Positions 1 to 6,896 are shown, counted from the first letter of the stretch. The stretch is DNA of 12,753 bases from an uncultured Collinsella sp. (GCA_900554585.1 USHS01000017.1:1-12753); one strand, 5' to 3'. Numbers and translations: made by a program. The notes: a model not told the origin generated them from the letters alone.

Positions 1-428
1 GCGTTAACGTCCTTGTCGTTGACCTTGTTCTTGTCGCCCAGCAGATGGTTGTAAATGCGAAAGGTAAAAGAGCAGTTTTCCCCACTCGTGTCGGCAATGA
101 CGCTTCGGACGGCAATCCCCTCGTCATTCAGCGTCTCATTCGTGTAGCCCGTAAGCATGTCCGAGGCAAACAGCGCCTGCGACGTGCCCGAAACAGCAAC
201 CGACTTAAGAAAGTCACCCGCCAAAAAGGCCGTGTAGGTAAGGTAGGTTCCCATCGCAATCGCGACGGCGCACAGCAGCACCGCAACTGCCCACAGACGT
301 TTACGTACTTTGGAAGCAGGGGGCGCCGACTCTGCGCAGCAAGGCTCTGCCTTAGAATCATCTACCTGCGCAAAGTGTTTGCCAACAGGCCTCGCGATTT
401 CATTTTGCTCGTTCTTGTCTTCTCGCAT
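1..428 (-). CDS. Membrane-anchored exported protein, third gene of surface operon (partial, C-terminus off the left edge)
   Basis: The frame is open from an ATG at 428 to the left edge, giving 142 visible residues and no stop, so the gene is truncated by the window. The start follows a purine-rich ribosome site (AAGGGAGGGG) in the 21-base gap after the preceding gene. Residues 1-42 are charged and polar and presumably cytoplasmic. A membrane helix spans about residues 44-64 (core LWAVAVLLCAVAIAMG). The exported part starts with YTAFLAGDFLKSVAVSG and contains a possible disulphide cysteine. The layout matches the two upstream genes: short cytoplasmic tail, single helix, then a small-residue turn followed by beta-rich sequence. 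I infer a surface or fibre component that works with those two. The exact function is not recognised. Confidence 0.75.
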   Translation of the reverse strand, partial: MREDKNEQNEIARPVGKHFAQVDDSKAEPCCAESAPPASKVRKRLWAVAVLLCAVAIAMGTYLTYTAFLAGDFLKSVAVSGTSQALFASDMLTGYTNETLNDEGIAVRSVIADTSGENCSFTFRIYNHLLGDKNKVNDKDVN

Positions 429-449
429 CTGGCACCCCTCCCTTCCTTC

Positions 450-1250
450 TTATTGGTTGCCGCTCGTGCCGCGAGCAATTAGGTAGACCATGTCGGTTTC
501 TTTAACGTTGGAGACTGTCTTTCCGTTTACGGTCACAACGCCCGGATTCCACGTGCACTCGATGATGAAGTTCGTGGCGGCGTTGGCTGTTTTGCCGTTC
601 CAGCCATCGAGCCCACTCTTTGCGAACTTGTGATACCGATACAGCGGACGGGCGTTTTTCTGGACATTCACGTACGAGCCGTACGTCGGGTCGTTTGCCT
701 CAAGCTCTTTAGCCAACGCACTTGTCCCGTCCGCGGAGTTGATAAAAGCGAACTCAATCGGGGTGTCCTTCTTGCTCCACGAATACGGCTGATTGAGCCC
801 GTCGAGGCCGACCACAGTGCCGCTCGTATTACTCGGATCGTTGACCGTCACGTGATATACATTGATCGTCAGCCCCGTGATATTCGTTGTGTTGGCAATC
901 TGCAGCTCAAACGCTTGACCGCCGGCAGCGGGATCGCCATTGTCGCTCTGCACACAAAACGCGCGACGAACGGTCACGGTGCCGTCGTCTTTCTTCTCAT
1001 CGCCGCGCGACTCGTCATACGAAATCTCGATGGGCTCGATGCTTGTCTGGTTGGGACCCATGATCTTGAGCTGCGCGGGCGTTTGGATCTTGCCCACCGT
1101 GGACAGACTTTTGCTGCCCACAAACCACGAGAGCGACAAGCCGATGATAAGAGCGATTGCCGCCAGCAATATCAGGACCGCAAGGGCCTGTGCGCGGTGG
1201 TTTTCTATCCAATTGCGGGCATCGCCGAGGCGCGTTTGCATGGTGCTCAT
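450..1250 (-). CDS. Membrane-anchored exported protein, SipW/TasA-type N-terminus (hypothetical)
   Basis: This 266-residue protein is the middle gene of the surface operon. Its start overlaps the stop of the upstream gene in an ATGA, so translation is probably coupled. AGGAGGG lies about ten bases before the ATG. Residues 1-19 are hydrophilic, a helix spans about 20-44, and the junction reads LSWFVGSKSLSTVG. That pattern (aromatic-Trp-Phe, then a small/polar turn with Ser-Thr-x-Gly) resembles signal peptides of SipW-dependent and TasA/camelysin-like exported proteins, in my reading. The rest is rich in Thr, Asn and Val, as expected for a beta-sandwich, with two cysteines (RRAFC and IIECTW) that could form a disulphide. 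No LPXTG motif is visible. Attachment is probably by the uncleaved or processed N-terminal helix. The role is inferred as a cell-surface structural protein. Confidence 0.8.
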   Translation of the reverse strand: MSTMQTRLGDARNWIENHRAQALAVLILLAAIALIIGLSLSWFVGSKSLSTVGKIQTPAQLKIMGPNQTSIEPIEISYDESRGDEKKDDGTVTVRRAFCVQSDNGDPAAGGQAFELQIANTTNITGLTINVYHVTVNDPSNTSGTVVGLDGLNQPYSWSKKDTPIEFAFINSADGTSALAKELEANDPTYGSYVNVQKNARPLYRYHKFAKSGLDGWNGKTANAATNFIIECTWNPGVVTVNGKTVSNVKETDMVYLIARGTSGNQ

Positions 1251-2338
1251 GAGCTCACGCCCTCCTGAGCGCTAATTCTAAGTTGGATGTATTCGACCTT
1301 ATTGCCGATCTGCTCGTCAGCATTGTTGTACAGCGCCGAGCAGATGGCGGTGTCGCCGAAGGACATGCTAGACGAAACCGCGGGGGCGTTGGCAGCACTC
1401 GTGCCGTTTGCCGCGCCATAGAAGTAGTTCGTTTTATGCGCGTTCATATCTGCCTGCAGAGCGCCGTAGTCAGACTTTGCGTCGCCCGCCGCCGCAAACA
1501 GATTCTTGTAGTAATTCGTGTTGCCGGTAAGGACGAAGTTCTGAAAGTACTCCGGCCATACCCAGTACAGGGTGACGGGGACGGGCTTCTTTGTGGGGTT
1601 GGTCGTTTTGCCGTCTTCGCAAAATTTGCTCTTTGGAATCGTGATTTGGTTGTTTATTACACGATCCGAGTAATACCCGTTGTCGCATTTCGTAAAGAAC
1701 AGTAAATGCCCCTTAACCAAGCCAAGGAGCGCCTCAGCCTCAGCCGTCAGCGTTCCCCCGTCCTCGACAACGCCAACGCCAAGGCTCGTGACCTTGAGCA
1801 AGCGCGACAGATTGATTGTGACCCCGTTCAGGTCATCCACCAGCGGCTTCACCGTAAATGTAATCTTGCCGCGAGCACCCGGGTACAGAGAGCCTGCGGT
1901 CTCGTTGTTGAGGTTGGAGCCGAGCGTCACCGTCATGGCATCGGCCGTATCCAGACCAGCGATAGCCTGTTTTTCGGTGTCCGTGCGCTCGGAACGCTCG
2001 TAATAGCCCACGTGGGCGTCGGACTCGCCCTCGGCGGTCAGCGTATACCGATCCGCCTTCGCCCCGATCGTACTCCCCGTGGCGCTCACTCGATTATTCG
2101 CGGCAAACCAGGCCAAGCATGCAAAGATGGCAACGATGGCGGCCAGCACAAACAGACCACTCACCAGGAAATCCTTCCAGAAATCCTTGAGGGTCCGCAC
2201 GTGCTCGTCGGCAGCTTGGCGGTACTCGGCCGCTGTCTTGTGCTGCTGGAGCTCGCTATGTCGGTCCATGCCACTCATCGCTTGCGTTTGCCCTGCTTGC
2301 GGGCGTGCCATCCTTTCCGCTCGGTCGCGTTTATCCAT
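1247..2338 (-). CDS. Membrane-anchored exported protein, first gene of surface operon (hypothetical)
   Basis: A 363-residue protein and the most upstream of three related genes. Residues 1-55 are hydrophilic and charged, and a helix spans about 57-80. The helix is followed by CLAWFAANNRVSATGSTI, which strongly resembles the AWF...VSATG junction of SipW-type exported proteins. The exterior portion is Asn/Thr/Tyr rich and beta-like, with three cysteines (TKC, KFC, AIC). It ends in TGA inside the ATG of the next gene. The start is uncertain. The ATG at 2338 has no clear ribosome site and would give a leader of under 20 bases from the candidate promoter. Alternative ATGs at 2311 and 2278 have only poorly spaced purine runs. 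It is likely co-expressed with the next two genes as components of one surface structure. No enzymatic motif is seen. Confidence 0.78.
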   Translation of the reverse strand: MDKRDRAERMARPQAGQTQAMSGMDRHSELQQHKTAAEYRQAADEHVRTLKDFWKDFLVSGLFVLAAIVAIFACLAWFAANNRVSATGSTIGAKADRYTLTAEGESDAHVGYYERSERTDTEKQAIAGLDTADAMTVTLGSNLNNETAGSLYPGARGKITFTVKPLVDDLNGVTINLSRLLKVTSLGVGVVEDGGTLTAEAEALLGLVKGHLLFFTKCDNGYYSDRVINNQITIPKSKFCEDGKTTNPTKKPVPVTLYWVWPEYFQNFVLTGNTNYYKNLFAAAGDAKSDYGALQADMNAHKTNYFYGAANGTSAANAPAVSSSMSFGDTAICSALYNNADEQIGNKVEYIQLRISAQEGVSS

Positions 2339-2362
2339 TGTTCGCAGGTAGAGAATTCAGGC

Positions 2363-2390
2363 AGAATACAACACCGTACGATAAGGTAAA
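2363..2390 (-). promoter_or_regulatory. Candidate sigma-70 promoter for the surface-protein operon
   Basis: On the minus strand TTTACC (2385-2390) and TATTCT (2363-2368) are separated by 16 bases, about 25 bases upstream of the ATG at 2338. Each box matches consensus at about four of six positions. The leader would be very short. This is a weak call from sequence alone. Confidence 0.3.
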
Positions 2391-2456
2391 AGAATAGCAT
2401 TGACCTGCGGTTTGCTCCACAACGCAAGCCTTAATGATGTCTTAAAAGTCAAACCC

Positions 2457-2521
2457 TTGGTGCAAGGGGTCAGGTCACTTCGCACCAACATGGTGCAAAA
2501 AACCTGACCCCCTTGCACCAA
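2457..2521. repeat. Long REP-like inverted repeat (nested hairpin)
   Basis: The arms TTGGTGCAAGGGGTCAGGT (2457-2475) and ACCTGACCCCCTTGCACCAA (2502-2521) are complementary over 19-20 bases with a single extra C. Between them lies a second perfect stem, GCACCA/TGGTGC (2482-2487 and 2491-2496), around a three-base loop. The half-motif TTGGTGC recurs in inner and outer stems. There is no U-run typical of a terminator, although it sits just after the ATPase gene stop and could still stop transcription. The architecture resembles REP or RAYT-associated palindromes, and I infer a dispersed repeat. The rest of the 2339-2560 gap contains only the candidate promoter. Confidence 0.8.
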
Positions 2522-2560
2522 TCCGTGGCACCGGGCAGCGGACACACGGCGTGCCGCCCC

Positions 2561-3865
2561 TTAACACCCCAACGCGCGCACGGGTATCACGTAGATACCG
2601 TCCTCGACCTCGCGGGCGTACTCACCCACCCCCACAATCACGGCCATAAACTCCGGTTCGCGTGTGCGTGAACGAGGATTTCCACAGACCTTCTTGCGAA
2701 CGCGCTTGAGGCTCTCGACGCCGGCGCTCGCTTTATCTTCACTCACCTTAATCTCAAAGGCGGCCCACCGTCCGTCGGCTAGCTGCACGATAGCATCGCA
2801 CTCAAGGCCCGAATCGTCGCGATAATAGCGCACGGGCGTGCTATCCAGCAGGTCGAGCGAACGTGCGTAGACCGAAAGGTCGCGTATGACCAAATTCTCA
2901 AACACCAGACCAAATGTCTGCCAGTCGGCAAGCAGCGCCTGCGAGGACATACCTAGCAAGGCGCAAGCAAGGCTCGGATCTGCCAGATAGCGCTTGGGCT
3001 TGACGGTAAAGCGCCGTTTGTCGCGCGCGGCGGGAACCCAACCGGGGACCTCCTCGAGAATGAACATGCCTTTGAGGGCATCCAGGTACCTGCGCACCTT
3101 GGTCTCATCGGCAAACGCTGCGGGTTCCTCCTCGGCACCGAACATATCCATAAGAATCGTTTTATACGTGGTTGCCTGTCCCAGATTGCGCGCGATCGAT
3201 GCGGAAACTCGACGAGCAATATCGGGGTCGAGACCGACCGCCGGGAAGCTGCTCGAAAACGTGGTGTTGAGATATTCGCGGGCGATGAGCTGGGCGTCAG
3301 CCGAAACCATATCGATCGCCTCGGGCCAGCCGCCGCGGCAAGCGGCTTCGACAAGCCCCGGCGTATCGCCATTGCACCGGCAGGGCTCAAAACGATGCTC
3401 AAACAAGCCCGCCAGGCTCACCTTGCCGTTGGACTCACCTGTCTCGGCGAGCGTCATGGGGTGCATGCGGACGCGGCCGATGCGGCCGGCTCCACTATGC
3501 GCGGGCGCCTCCGCCTTTGAGCCAAACGCAGGCGTGGCGGAACCCGTGAGGATATAGGCGCCGCGCGTACCCCGGGTGCGGTCGACCTCGTGTCTAACGT
3601 AGTCCCAAATCTGGGGAACGCGCTGCCACTCATCGATAATATGCGGACGGTCTCCCAGCAACATCATCGCTGGGTCGGCACGCGCGAGGTCGAGATTCTC
3701 GTCGACATACGAGGCGGACGCCCCGTGCTCGAGCGCGGCCCACGTCTTGCCGCACCACTTGGTGCCCGCAATCTCGACCGCGCCAAAGACACGAAGGTAG
3801 CGCTCGATTTGCGCATCCACGATACGTGGGATGTATCCGTCCCGATGTAGCCTCTCGCCTGCCAT
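2561..3865 (-). CDS. AAA-type ATPase with DUF4143 / PD-(D/E)XK-like C-terminal domain
   Basis: A 434-residue protein matching the family of stand-alone archaeal/bacterial ATPases with a C-terminal DUF4143 region. Walker A is GTKWCGKT (34-41). Walker B is IIDEWQ (Asp78, Glu79). A sensor-like TGSA is at 107-110, where the family commonly has LTGS. GGWPE (178-182) is the family signature before the DUF4143 part. Near the C-terminus LECD...AFEIK (Glu355, Asp357, Glu371, Lys373) has the spacing of a PD-(D/E)XK nuclease-like fold. The biochemical function of these proteins is poorly known, and nucleic-acid binding is plausible. The gene stands alone on the minus strand. Its ATG follows a G-rich stretch (GGGGGTGG) rather than a standard ribosome site. 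The striking direct-repeat array at 3925-4028 lies immediately upstream and may control it. Family call is firm; role is not known. Confidence 0.9.
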   Translation of the reverse strand: MAGERLHRDGYIPRIVDAQIERYLRVFGAVEIAGTKWCGKTWAALEHGASASYVDENLDLARADPAMMLLGDRPHIIDEWQRVPQIWDYVRHEVDRTRGTRGAYILTGSATPAFGSKAEAPAHSGAGRIGRVRMHPMTLAETGESNGKVSLAGLFEHRFEPCRCNGDTPGLVEAACRGGWPEAIDMVSADAQLIAREYLNTTFSSSFPAVGLDPDIARRVSASIARNLGQATTYKTILMDMFGAEEEPAAFADETKVRRYLDALKGMFILEEVPGWVPAARDKRRFTVKPKRYLADPSLACALLGMSSQALLADWQTFGLVFENLVIRDLSVYARSLDLLDSTPVRYYRDDSGLECDAIVQLADGRWAAFEIKVSEDKASAGVESLKRVRKKVCGNPRSRTREPEFMAVIVGVGEYAREVEDGIYVIPVRALGC

Positions 3866-3924
3866 GAGCCACCCCCGCAGATTTCCAGTTCCTGCTTTCT
3901 GATTCTTCTATTCCACTGTAGCAA

Positions 3925-4028
3925 ATTCGGATTTTCGGGTGGTTGCGATTCGGATTTTCGTGTTCATATAATTCGGATTTTCCTGTTCTAAGGATTCGGA
4001 TTTTCGGATGCATAAGATTCGGATTTTC
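3925..4028. repeat. Five-copy direct-repeat array, 12-bp unit with exact 23-bp period
   Basis: ATTCGGATTTTC occurs perfectly at 3925, 3948, 3971, 3994 and 4017, so each copy starts exactly 23 bases after the last. The four 11-base spacers (3937-3947, 3960-3970, 3983-3993, 4006-4016) are unrelated. A decayed sixth copy, ATTCTTCTATTC at 3902, matches 8 of 12 and keeps the same phase. The array occupies the upstream region of the ATPase gene (start 3865) and ends before the terminator of the oxidoreductase gene. Read on the ATPase strand the unit is GAAAATCCGAAT. Unit and spacer are too short for a CRISPR. An iteron- or operator-like protein-binding array is the simplest reading. Confidence 0.92.
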
Positions 4029-4061
4029 TGAATCCGCCGGTCAGGGGCACCTCTTATTGGC

Positions 4062-4097
4062 AAAAAGGCGGGGAGCACCGATACGGCACTCCCCGCC
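4062..4097 (-). terminator. Rho-independent terminator of the flavin oxidoreductase gene
   Basis: Perfect 9-bp arms GGCGGGGAG (4067-4075) and CTCCCCGCC (4089-4097) enclose a 13-base segment holding a further CCG/CGG pairing. On the minus strand the stem is followed directly by TTTTTG. It lies 27 bases after the stop of the upstream gene and fits a textbook terminator. Confidence 0.88.
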
Positions 4098-4123
4098 CAC
4101 TCAATACGCGATAGCTTTCTTGC

Positions 4124-6154
4124 TTAGAGCTCGTTGGCCGCGTGATATGCCGTGCGAATGGCGCTCGCGATGTCGGCGGTGCGCTCGCCCGAGCAGTCGC
4201 CCACGCAGGTCACGGGCACCGTCACGCCGTCCAGGTCAAACGCGTTGGCCTTGGAGCCCACGGCCATCACCACGTAATCGCAGGCAATCTTCACCGGCTC
4301 CTCGGCGCCGTCCTCGGTGGTGCGAATGGCCTCCACGCCTTCATCGGTAATGGCGGTCAAACGGGTCTTAACATGCTGCTCCACGTTGTGCTCGGCAAAG
4401 TCGCTCATAATCAGCGGCAGAATGGTCTCGGACTCGCCCGCGGCAATCTTGTCGAGCATCTCCACGATCGCCACCTCGCAGCCGTGCTGCAGCAGGTACT
4501 CGGCAGTCTCGGTGCCCACCAGGCCACCGCCGATAACGGCGACGCGGCCCGTAAGCTCCACCTTGCCAGCCAGCACGTCCCAGCTCGAGACGACCTTGTC
4601 CGAATCGGCACCCGGAACGGGGATGACCACGTCGTGCGCGCCCACGGCCACAATCGCGGCGTCGGCGGCGTTGAGGTCCTCAGCGGTAGCGGCATGGTTG
4701 AGCTCAACCTTCACGCCCAGGCCGGGCAGAATCTTCTCGTAATACTCGACCGAGCGCATGATCTCGTCCTTGCGCGGAGGCGCGGCCGCCAGCACAATCT
4801 GGCCGCCCAGATGATCGCTCGCCTCGTAGACGGTCACGTCGTAACCGCGCTTGGCCGCCACGCGCGCGGCCTCCAGGCCGGCAATACCGCCGCCCACGAC
4901 GGCGATCTTCTTGTCGCCCTCGCCAGGCTTAATGGCGATGGTCGCCTCGTCGCCGTTCTCGGCATTGAGCACACACGAGATGTACTTGCGGTTTTGAATC
5001 GCGTCGACACAGCCCTTGTTGCAGTTAAGGCACTCGCGAATGGGCTCGCCCGTGGCGGCCTTCAGCGCAATGTCGGGGTCGCACATGAGCGAGCGGCCAT
5101 AGGCGACGATGTCGGCCGCGCCGTCTTCCAGAATCTTCTCGCCGGCCTCGACCGAGACAACACGACCGACGGTTGCCACCGGCACGGAGACCAGGGCCTT
5201 GACGCGCTCGGCCACCGGCAGCGTCCAGTTGTAGGGCATGGCGCCCATGGGCGGAATGGTGTCGCCCATGTTGCCGGTGTGGTTGGCCTGCGCGACCTGG
5301 ATCATATCGATGCCCGCGCCCTCGAGCAGCTTGGCAAACTCGCAGGCCTCGTCGGGCTGCAGGCCGCCCTTGCCGCGCGGCGTGCCGTCGGGGTTCTCCA
5401 TGATCACGGGGAGCTTGTACTCCACCATCAGCTGCGGCGCGGCCTCCTTAATGGCGGCGACGACCTCCAGCGCGTAGCGAACGCGGTTCTCGAACGAGCC
5501 ACCGTACTCGTCGGTGCGCTGGTTGAGGATGGCCGAGCACAGCGAACCCACCAGGCGGTCGCCGTGGACCTCGATGGCGTCAATGCCAGCCTGCTGCGCG
5601 CGAGCGGCCGAGGCGGCGATGGCCTCCTTGATCTGGGCGAGCTGCTCCACACTCGCCTCGTTCACAAAGTGCTGCATGTCGTGGTGCAGCTTGGCGTATG
5701 CCTGCTTGCGGATCTCGTTGGACTCGGCCATCTTGGCGGCAAAGGTCTCCTCGTCACCGGCGGCCTTGGCTTCCTGCGCGGCCTTGGCGGCGGCCATGGA
5801 TCCCATGACCATGCGGCCGACGCCGGGCACGTCGTACTCGGGGTGGAACAGCTGCAGCGCGACCTTGGCACCGTGCTTGTGGACGGCGTCGGCCAGGGCC
5901 TTAAACGTGGGGATCTGGGCGTCGGTCGCCAGCTTGGGCGTGGGGCTCGCGGTCATAACGGGAGCGACGTCGCCGATGACGATGTAGCTCACGCCGCCAC
6001 GGGCCAGGCGCTCGTAAAAAGCCAGGCTGCGCTCGCCAATGGAGCCGTCGCGCTCCTCGTAGCCGGTGGTCAGCGGCGGGAACATAATGCGGTTCTTGAG
6101 CTCAAGGGGGCCAACCGTAATGGGCTGGAGCAGTTTGGATGCAGGTGCGGTCAT
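4124..6154 (-). CDS. NADH:flavin oxidoreductase, 2,4-dienoyl-CoA reductase (FadH)-like, FMN/4Fe-4S/FAD
   Basis: A 676-residue flavoenzyme, close to the FadH/enoate-reductase size. Residues 8-360 form an Old-Yellow-Enzyme barrel (NRIMFPP near 21, NQRTDEYGGSFENR near 211). The 4Fe-4S motif CX2CX3CX11C is at Cys375, 378, 382 and 394. A dinucleotide fold follows with VVGGGIAGLEAA near 419 and a second with VIGGGLVGTETAEYL near 540. The family passes hydride from NAD(P)H via FAD, Fe-S and FMN to an activated C=C bond; members include FadH, enoate reductases and BaiCD/BaiH bile-acid enzymes. The substrate here is unknown. By hand alignment Arg200 sits where FadH has its catalytic Tyr, while His292 appears retained. 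A helical Ala/Glu-rich insertion of about 50 residues (115-165) follows LFHPEYD. The second ATG (6154) is preferred because AGAGAGGA abuts the first (6160). The gene is monocistronic with its own terminator. Confidence 0.93.
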   Translation of the reverse strand: MTAPASKLLQPITVGPLELKNRIMFPPLTTGYEERDGSIGERSLAFYERLARGGVSYIVIGDVAPVMTASPTPKLATDAQIPTFKALADAVHKHGAKVALQLFHPEYDVPGVGRMVMGSMAAAKAAQEAKAAGDEETFAAKMAESNEIRKQAYAKLHHDMQHFVNEASVEQLAQIKEAIAASAARAQQAGIDAIEVHGDRLVGSLCSAILNQRTDEYGGSFENRVRYALEVVAAIKEAAPQLMVEYKLPVIMENPDGTPRGKGGLQPDEACEFAKLLEGAGIDMIQVAQANHTGNMGDTIPPMGAMPYNWTLPVAERVKALVSVPVATVGRVVSVEAGEKILEDGAADIVAYGRSLMCDPDIALKAATGEPIRECLNCNKGCVDAIQNRKYISCVLNAENGDEATIAIKPGEGDKKIAVVGGGIAGLEAARVAAKRGYDVTVYEASDHLGGQIVLAAAPPRKDEIMRSVEYYEKILPGLGVKVELNHAATAEDLNAADAAIVAVGAHDVVIPVPGADSDKVVSSWDVLAGKVELTGRVAVIGGGLVGTETAEYLLQHGCEVAIVEMLDKIAAGESETILPLIMSDFAEHNVEQHVKTRLTAITDEGVEAIRTTEDGAEEPVKIACDYVVMAVGSKANAFDLDGVTVPVTCVGDCSGERTADIASAIRTAYHAANEL

Positions 6155-6160
6155 GGACAT

Positions 6161-6168
6161 TCCTCTCT
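6161..6168 (-). promoter_or_regulatory. Ribosome binding site deciding the oxidoreductase start
   Basis: On the minus strand AGAGAGGA ends directly before an ATG at 6160, which leaves no room for initiation there. It stands six bases before the next in-frame ATG at 6154, the usual spacing. This favours a protein two residues shorter than the longest open frame. Confidence 0.65.
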
Positions 6169-6296
6169 TGTAGGCGCGGCGGCGATGGTGCCGCGTAGTT
6201 GTCTAGAGGATATGGCATGAGAGCACGGCGGCACAACGAAAATCGGCGAATATCAGGTGACGGCAGGTGGATGGGACGGGGCGGCCCGTCGGTTTG

Positions 6297-6593
6297 TCTC
6301 AATCTGTAACAGTTACTCGGCAAAACCGGGTCTTGCTGTTACAGATCAAGACGTTCCTCTCAACCCATCCTCAACAATCTAGATCTGTAACAGCTAGGCC
6401 CACTTTTGACCCCCACCTGTTACAGATCGAGACAAATCAAACCCGCCTGCTAGAAAATCTCAATCTGTAACAGCTGCCCGGCAAAATCCGTCCCTCGTGT
6501 TACAGATTTAGACAAACGCGGCCCAAACCGCCGGCATATCTCGATCTGTAACACCTAGCCGCCCAAATCGGGTCTAGATGTTACAAATCGAGA
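6297..6593. repeat. Array of eight 16-bp motifs in alternating orientation (four palindromic units)
   Basis: The motif TCTCRATCTGTAACAG lies at 6297, 6378, 6458 and 6539 on the plus strand, and inverted at 6336, 6417, 6497 and 6578. Every plus/minus pair encloses exactly 23 bases; linkers between pairs are 25-26 bases; the unit period is 80-81. ATCTGTAACA is unchanged in seven of eight copies (ATTTGTAACA in the last). The core CTGT-A-ACAG is itself a small dyad. Three of the four central segments share a degenerate cggcaaaaNcggg-like core that could extend the hairpin. Neighbouring motifs across linkers could also pair. This occupies most of the gene-free stretch 6155-6684. Nothing else is recognised in 6169-6296. 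The form resembles BIMEs built from alternating REPs, but this motif family is not one I recognise. Confidence 0.92.
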
Positions 6594-6616
6594 TTCTGTT
6601 TAAGAGGCCGAAAATT

Positions 6617-6634
6617 GGACCGAAAACACGGTCC
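6617..6634. other. Small perfect hairpin downstream of the tRNA terminator
   Basis: GGACCG (6617-6622) and CGGTCC (6629-6634) pair perfectly around AAAACA. On the minus strand the stem is followed by AATTTT, so it could act as a back-up terminator for the tRNA transcript. Evidence is limited to the stem. Confidence 0.4.
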
Positions 6635-6643
6635 CGCAATAAC

Positions 6644-6673
6644 AAAAAAGCTCGCCGGCTAGGCCGACGAGCT
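6644..6673 (-). terminator. Rho-independent terminator of the initiator tRNA gene
   Basis: Arms AGCTCGCCGGC (6649-6659) and GCCGACGAGCT (6663-6673) form an 11-bp stem with one wobble and a three-base loop. Transcribed from the minus strand it is followed by TTTTTTGTT. It begins 11 bases after the tRNA CCA end. Confidence 0.9.
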
Positions 6674-6684
6674 GCTAAAAGTCT

Positions 6685-6761
6685 TGGTCGCGGGGGCAGG
6701 ATTTGAACCTACGACCTCCGGGTTATGAGCCCGGCGAGCTACCAGACTGCTCCACCCCGCA
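6685..6761 (-). tRNA. Initiator tRNA-Met (CAT anticodon), CCA encoded
   Basis: The 77-base minus-strand sequence folds as a full cloverleaf. The acceptor is TGCGGGG/CCCCGCG, the D-arm GAGC...GCTC, the anticodon loop CTCATAA, the T-loop TTCAAAT, and the CCA is encoded. The three consecutive G-C pairs closing the anticodon stem (GGG/CCC) mark it as the initiator, not the elongator. It closely matches the E. coli fMet tRNA along most of its length. The first pair reads U1-G72 rather than the common C1-A72 mismatch. The gene stands alone with its own promoter and terminator. Confidence 0.95.
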
Positions 6762-6792
6762 ATGTCTGGGCGCCTCATGTGCGCAAGAAAGA

Positions 6793-6821
6793 ATATTACG
6801 TGGGAGTTCGGTAAACGGCAA
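6793..6821 (-). promoter_or_regulatory. Candidate promoter of the initiator tRNA
   Basis: On the minus strand TTGCCG (6816-6821) and TAATAT (6793-6798) are 17 bases apart. The predicted start would be about 25 bases before the tRNA. The boxes are four of six matches each, but spacing and position fit well. Confidence 0.45.
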
Positions 6822-6896
6822 GGAAAATCTCGTAGAGCATAATTCCTTCATATTTAAACCCCTCAGCCCATATCACTGTAACCGAATCGCAGCCGA

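Noticed and set aside
45..482. Plus-strand frame of 145 codons at the left edge
   Set aside because: It is antisense to the partial surface protein, which has a membrane helix, ribosome site and operon context.
2357..2545. Short 62-codon minus-strand frame between the surface operon and the ATPase gene
   Set aside because: It overlaps the inverted repeat, and its translation shows no recognisable feature; no ribosome site seen.
3925..4028. CRISPR array
   Set aside because: Repeats of 12 and spacers of 11 bases are far too short, and no cas gene is present.
4142..6220. 692-codon open frame on the plus strand opposite the oxidoreductase
   Set aside because: Low-complexity translation and full overlap with a well-supported gene; a compositional mirror frame.
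6297..6593. CRISPR array
   Set aside because: Motifs alternate in orientation, and the spacing pairs them as palindromes; CRISPR repeats keep one orientation. No cas gene is near.
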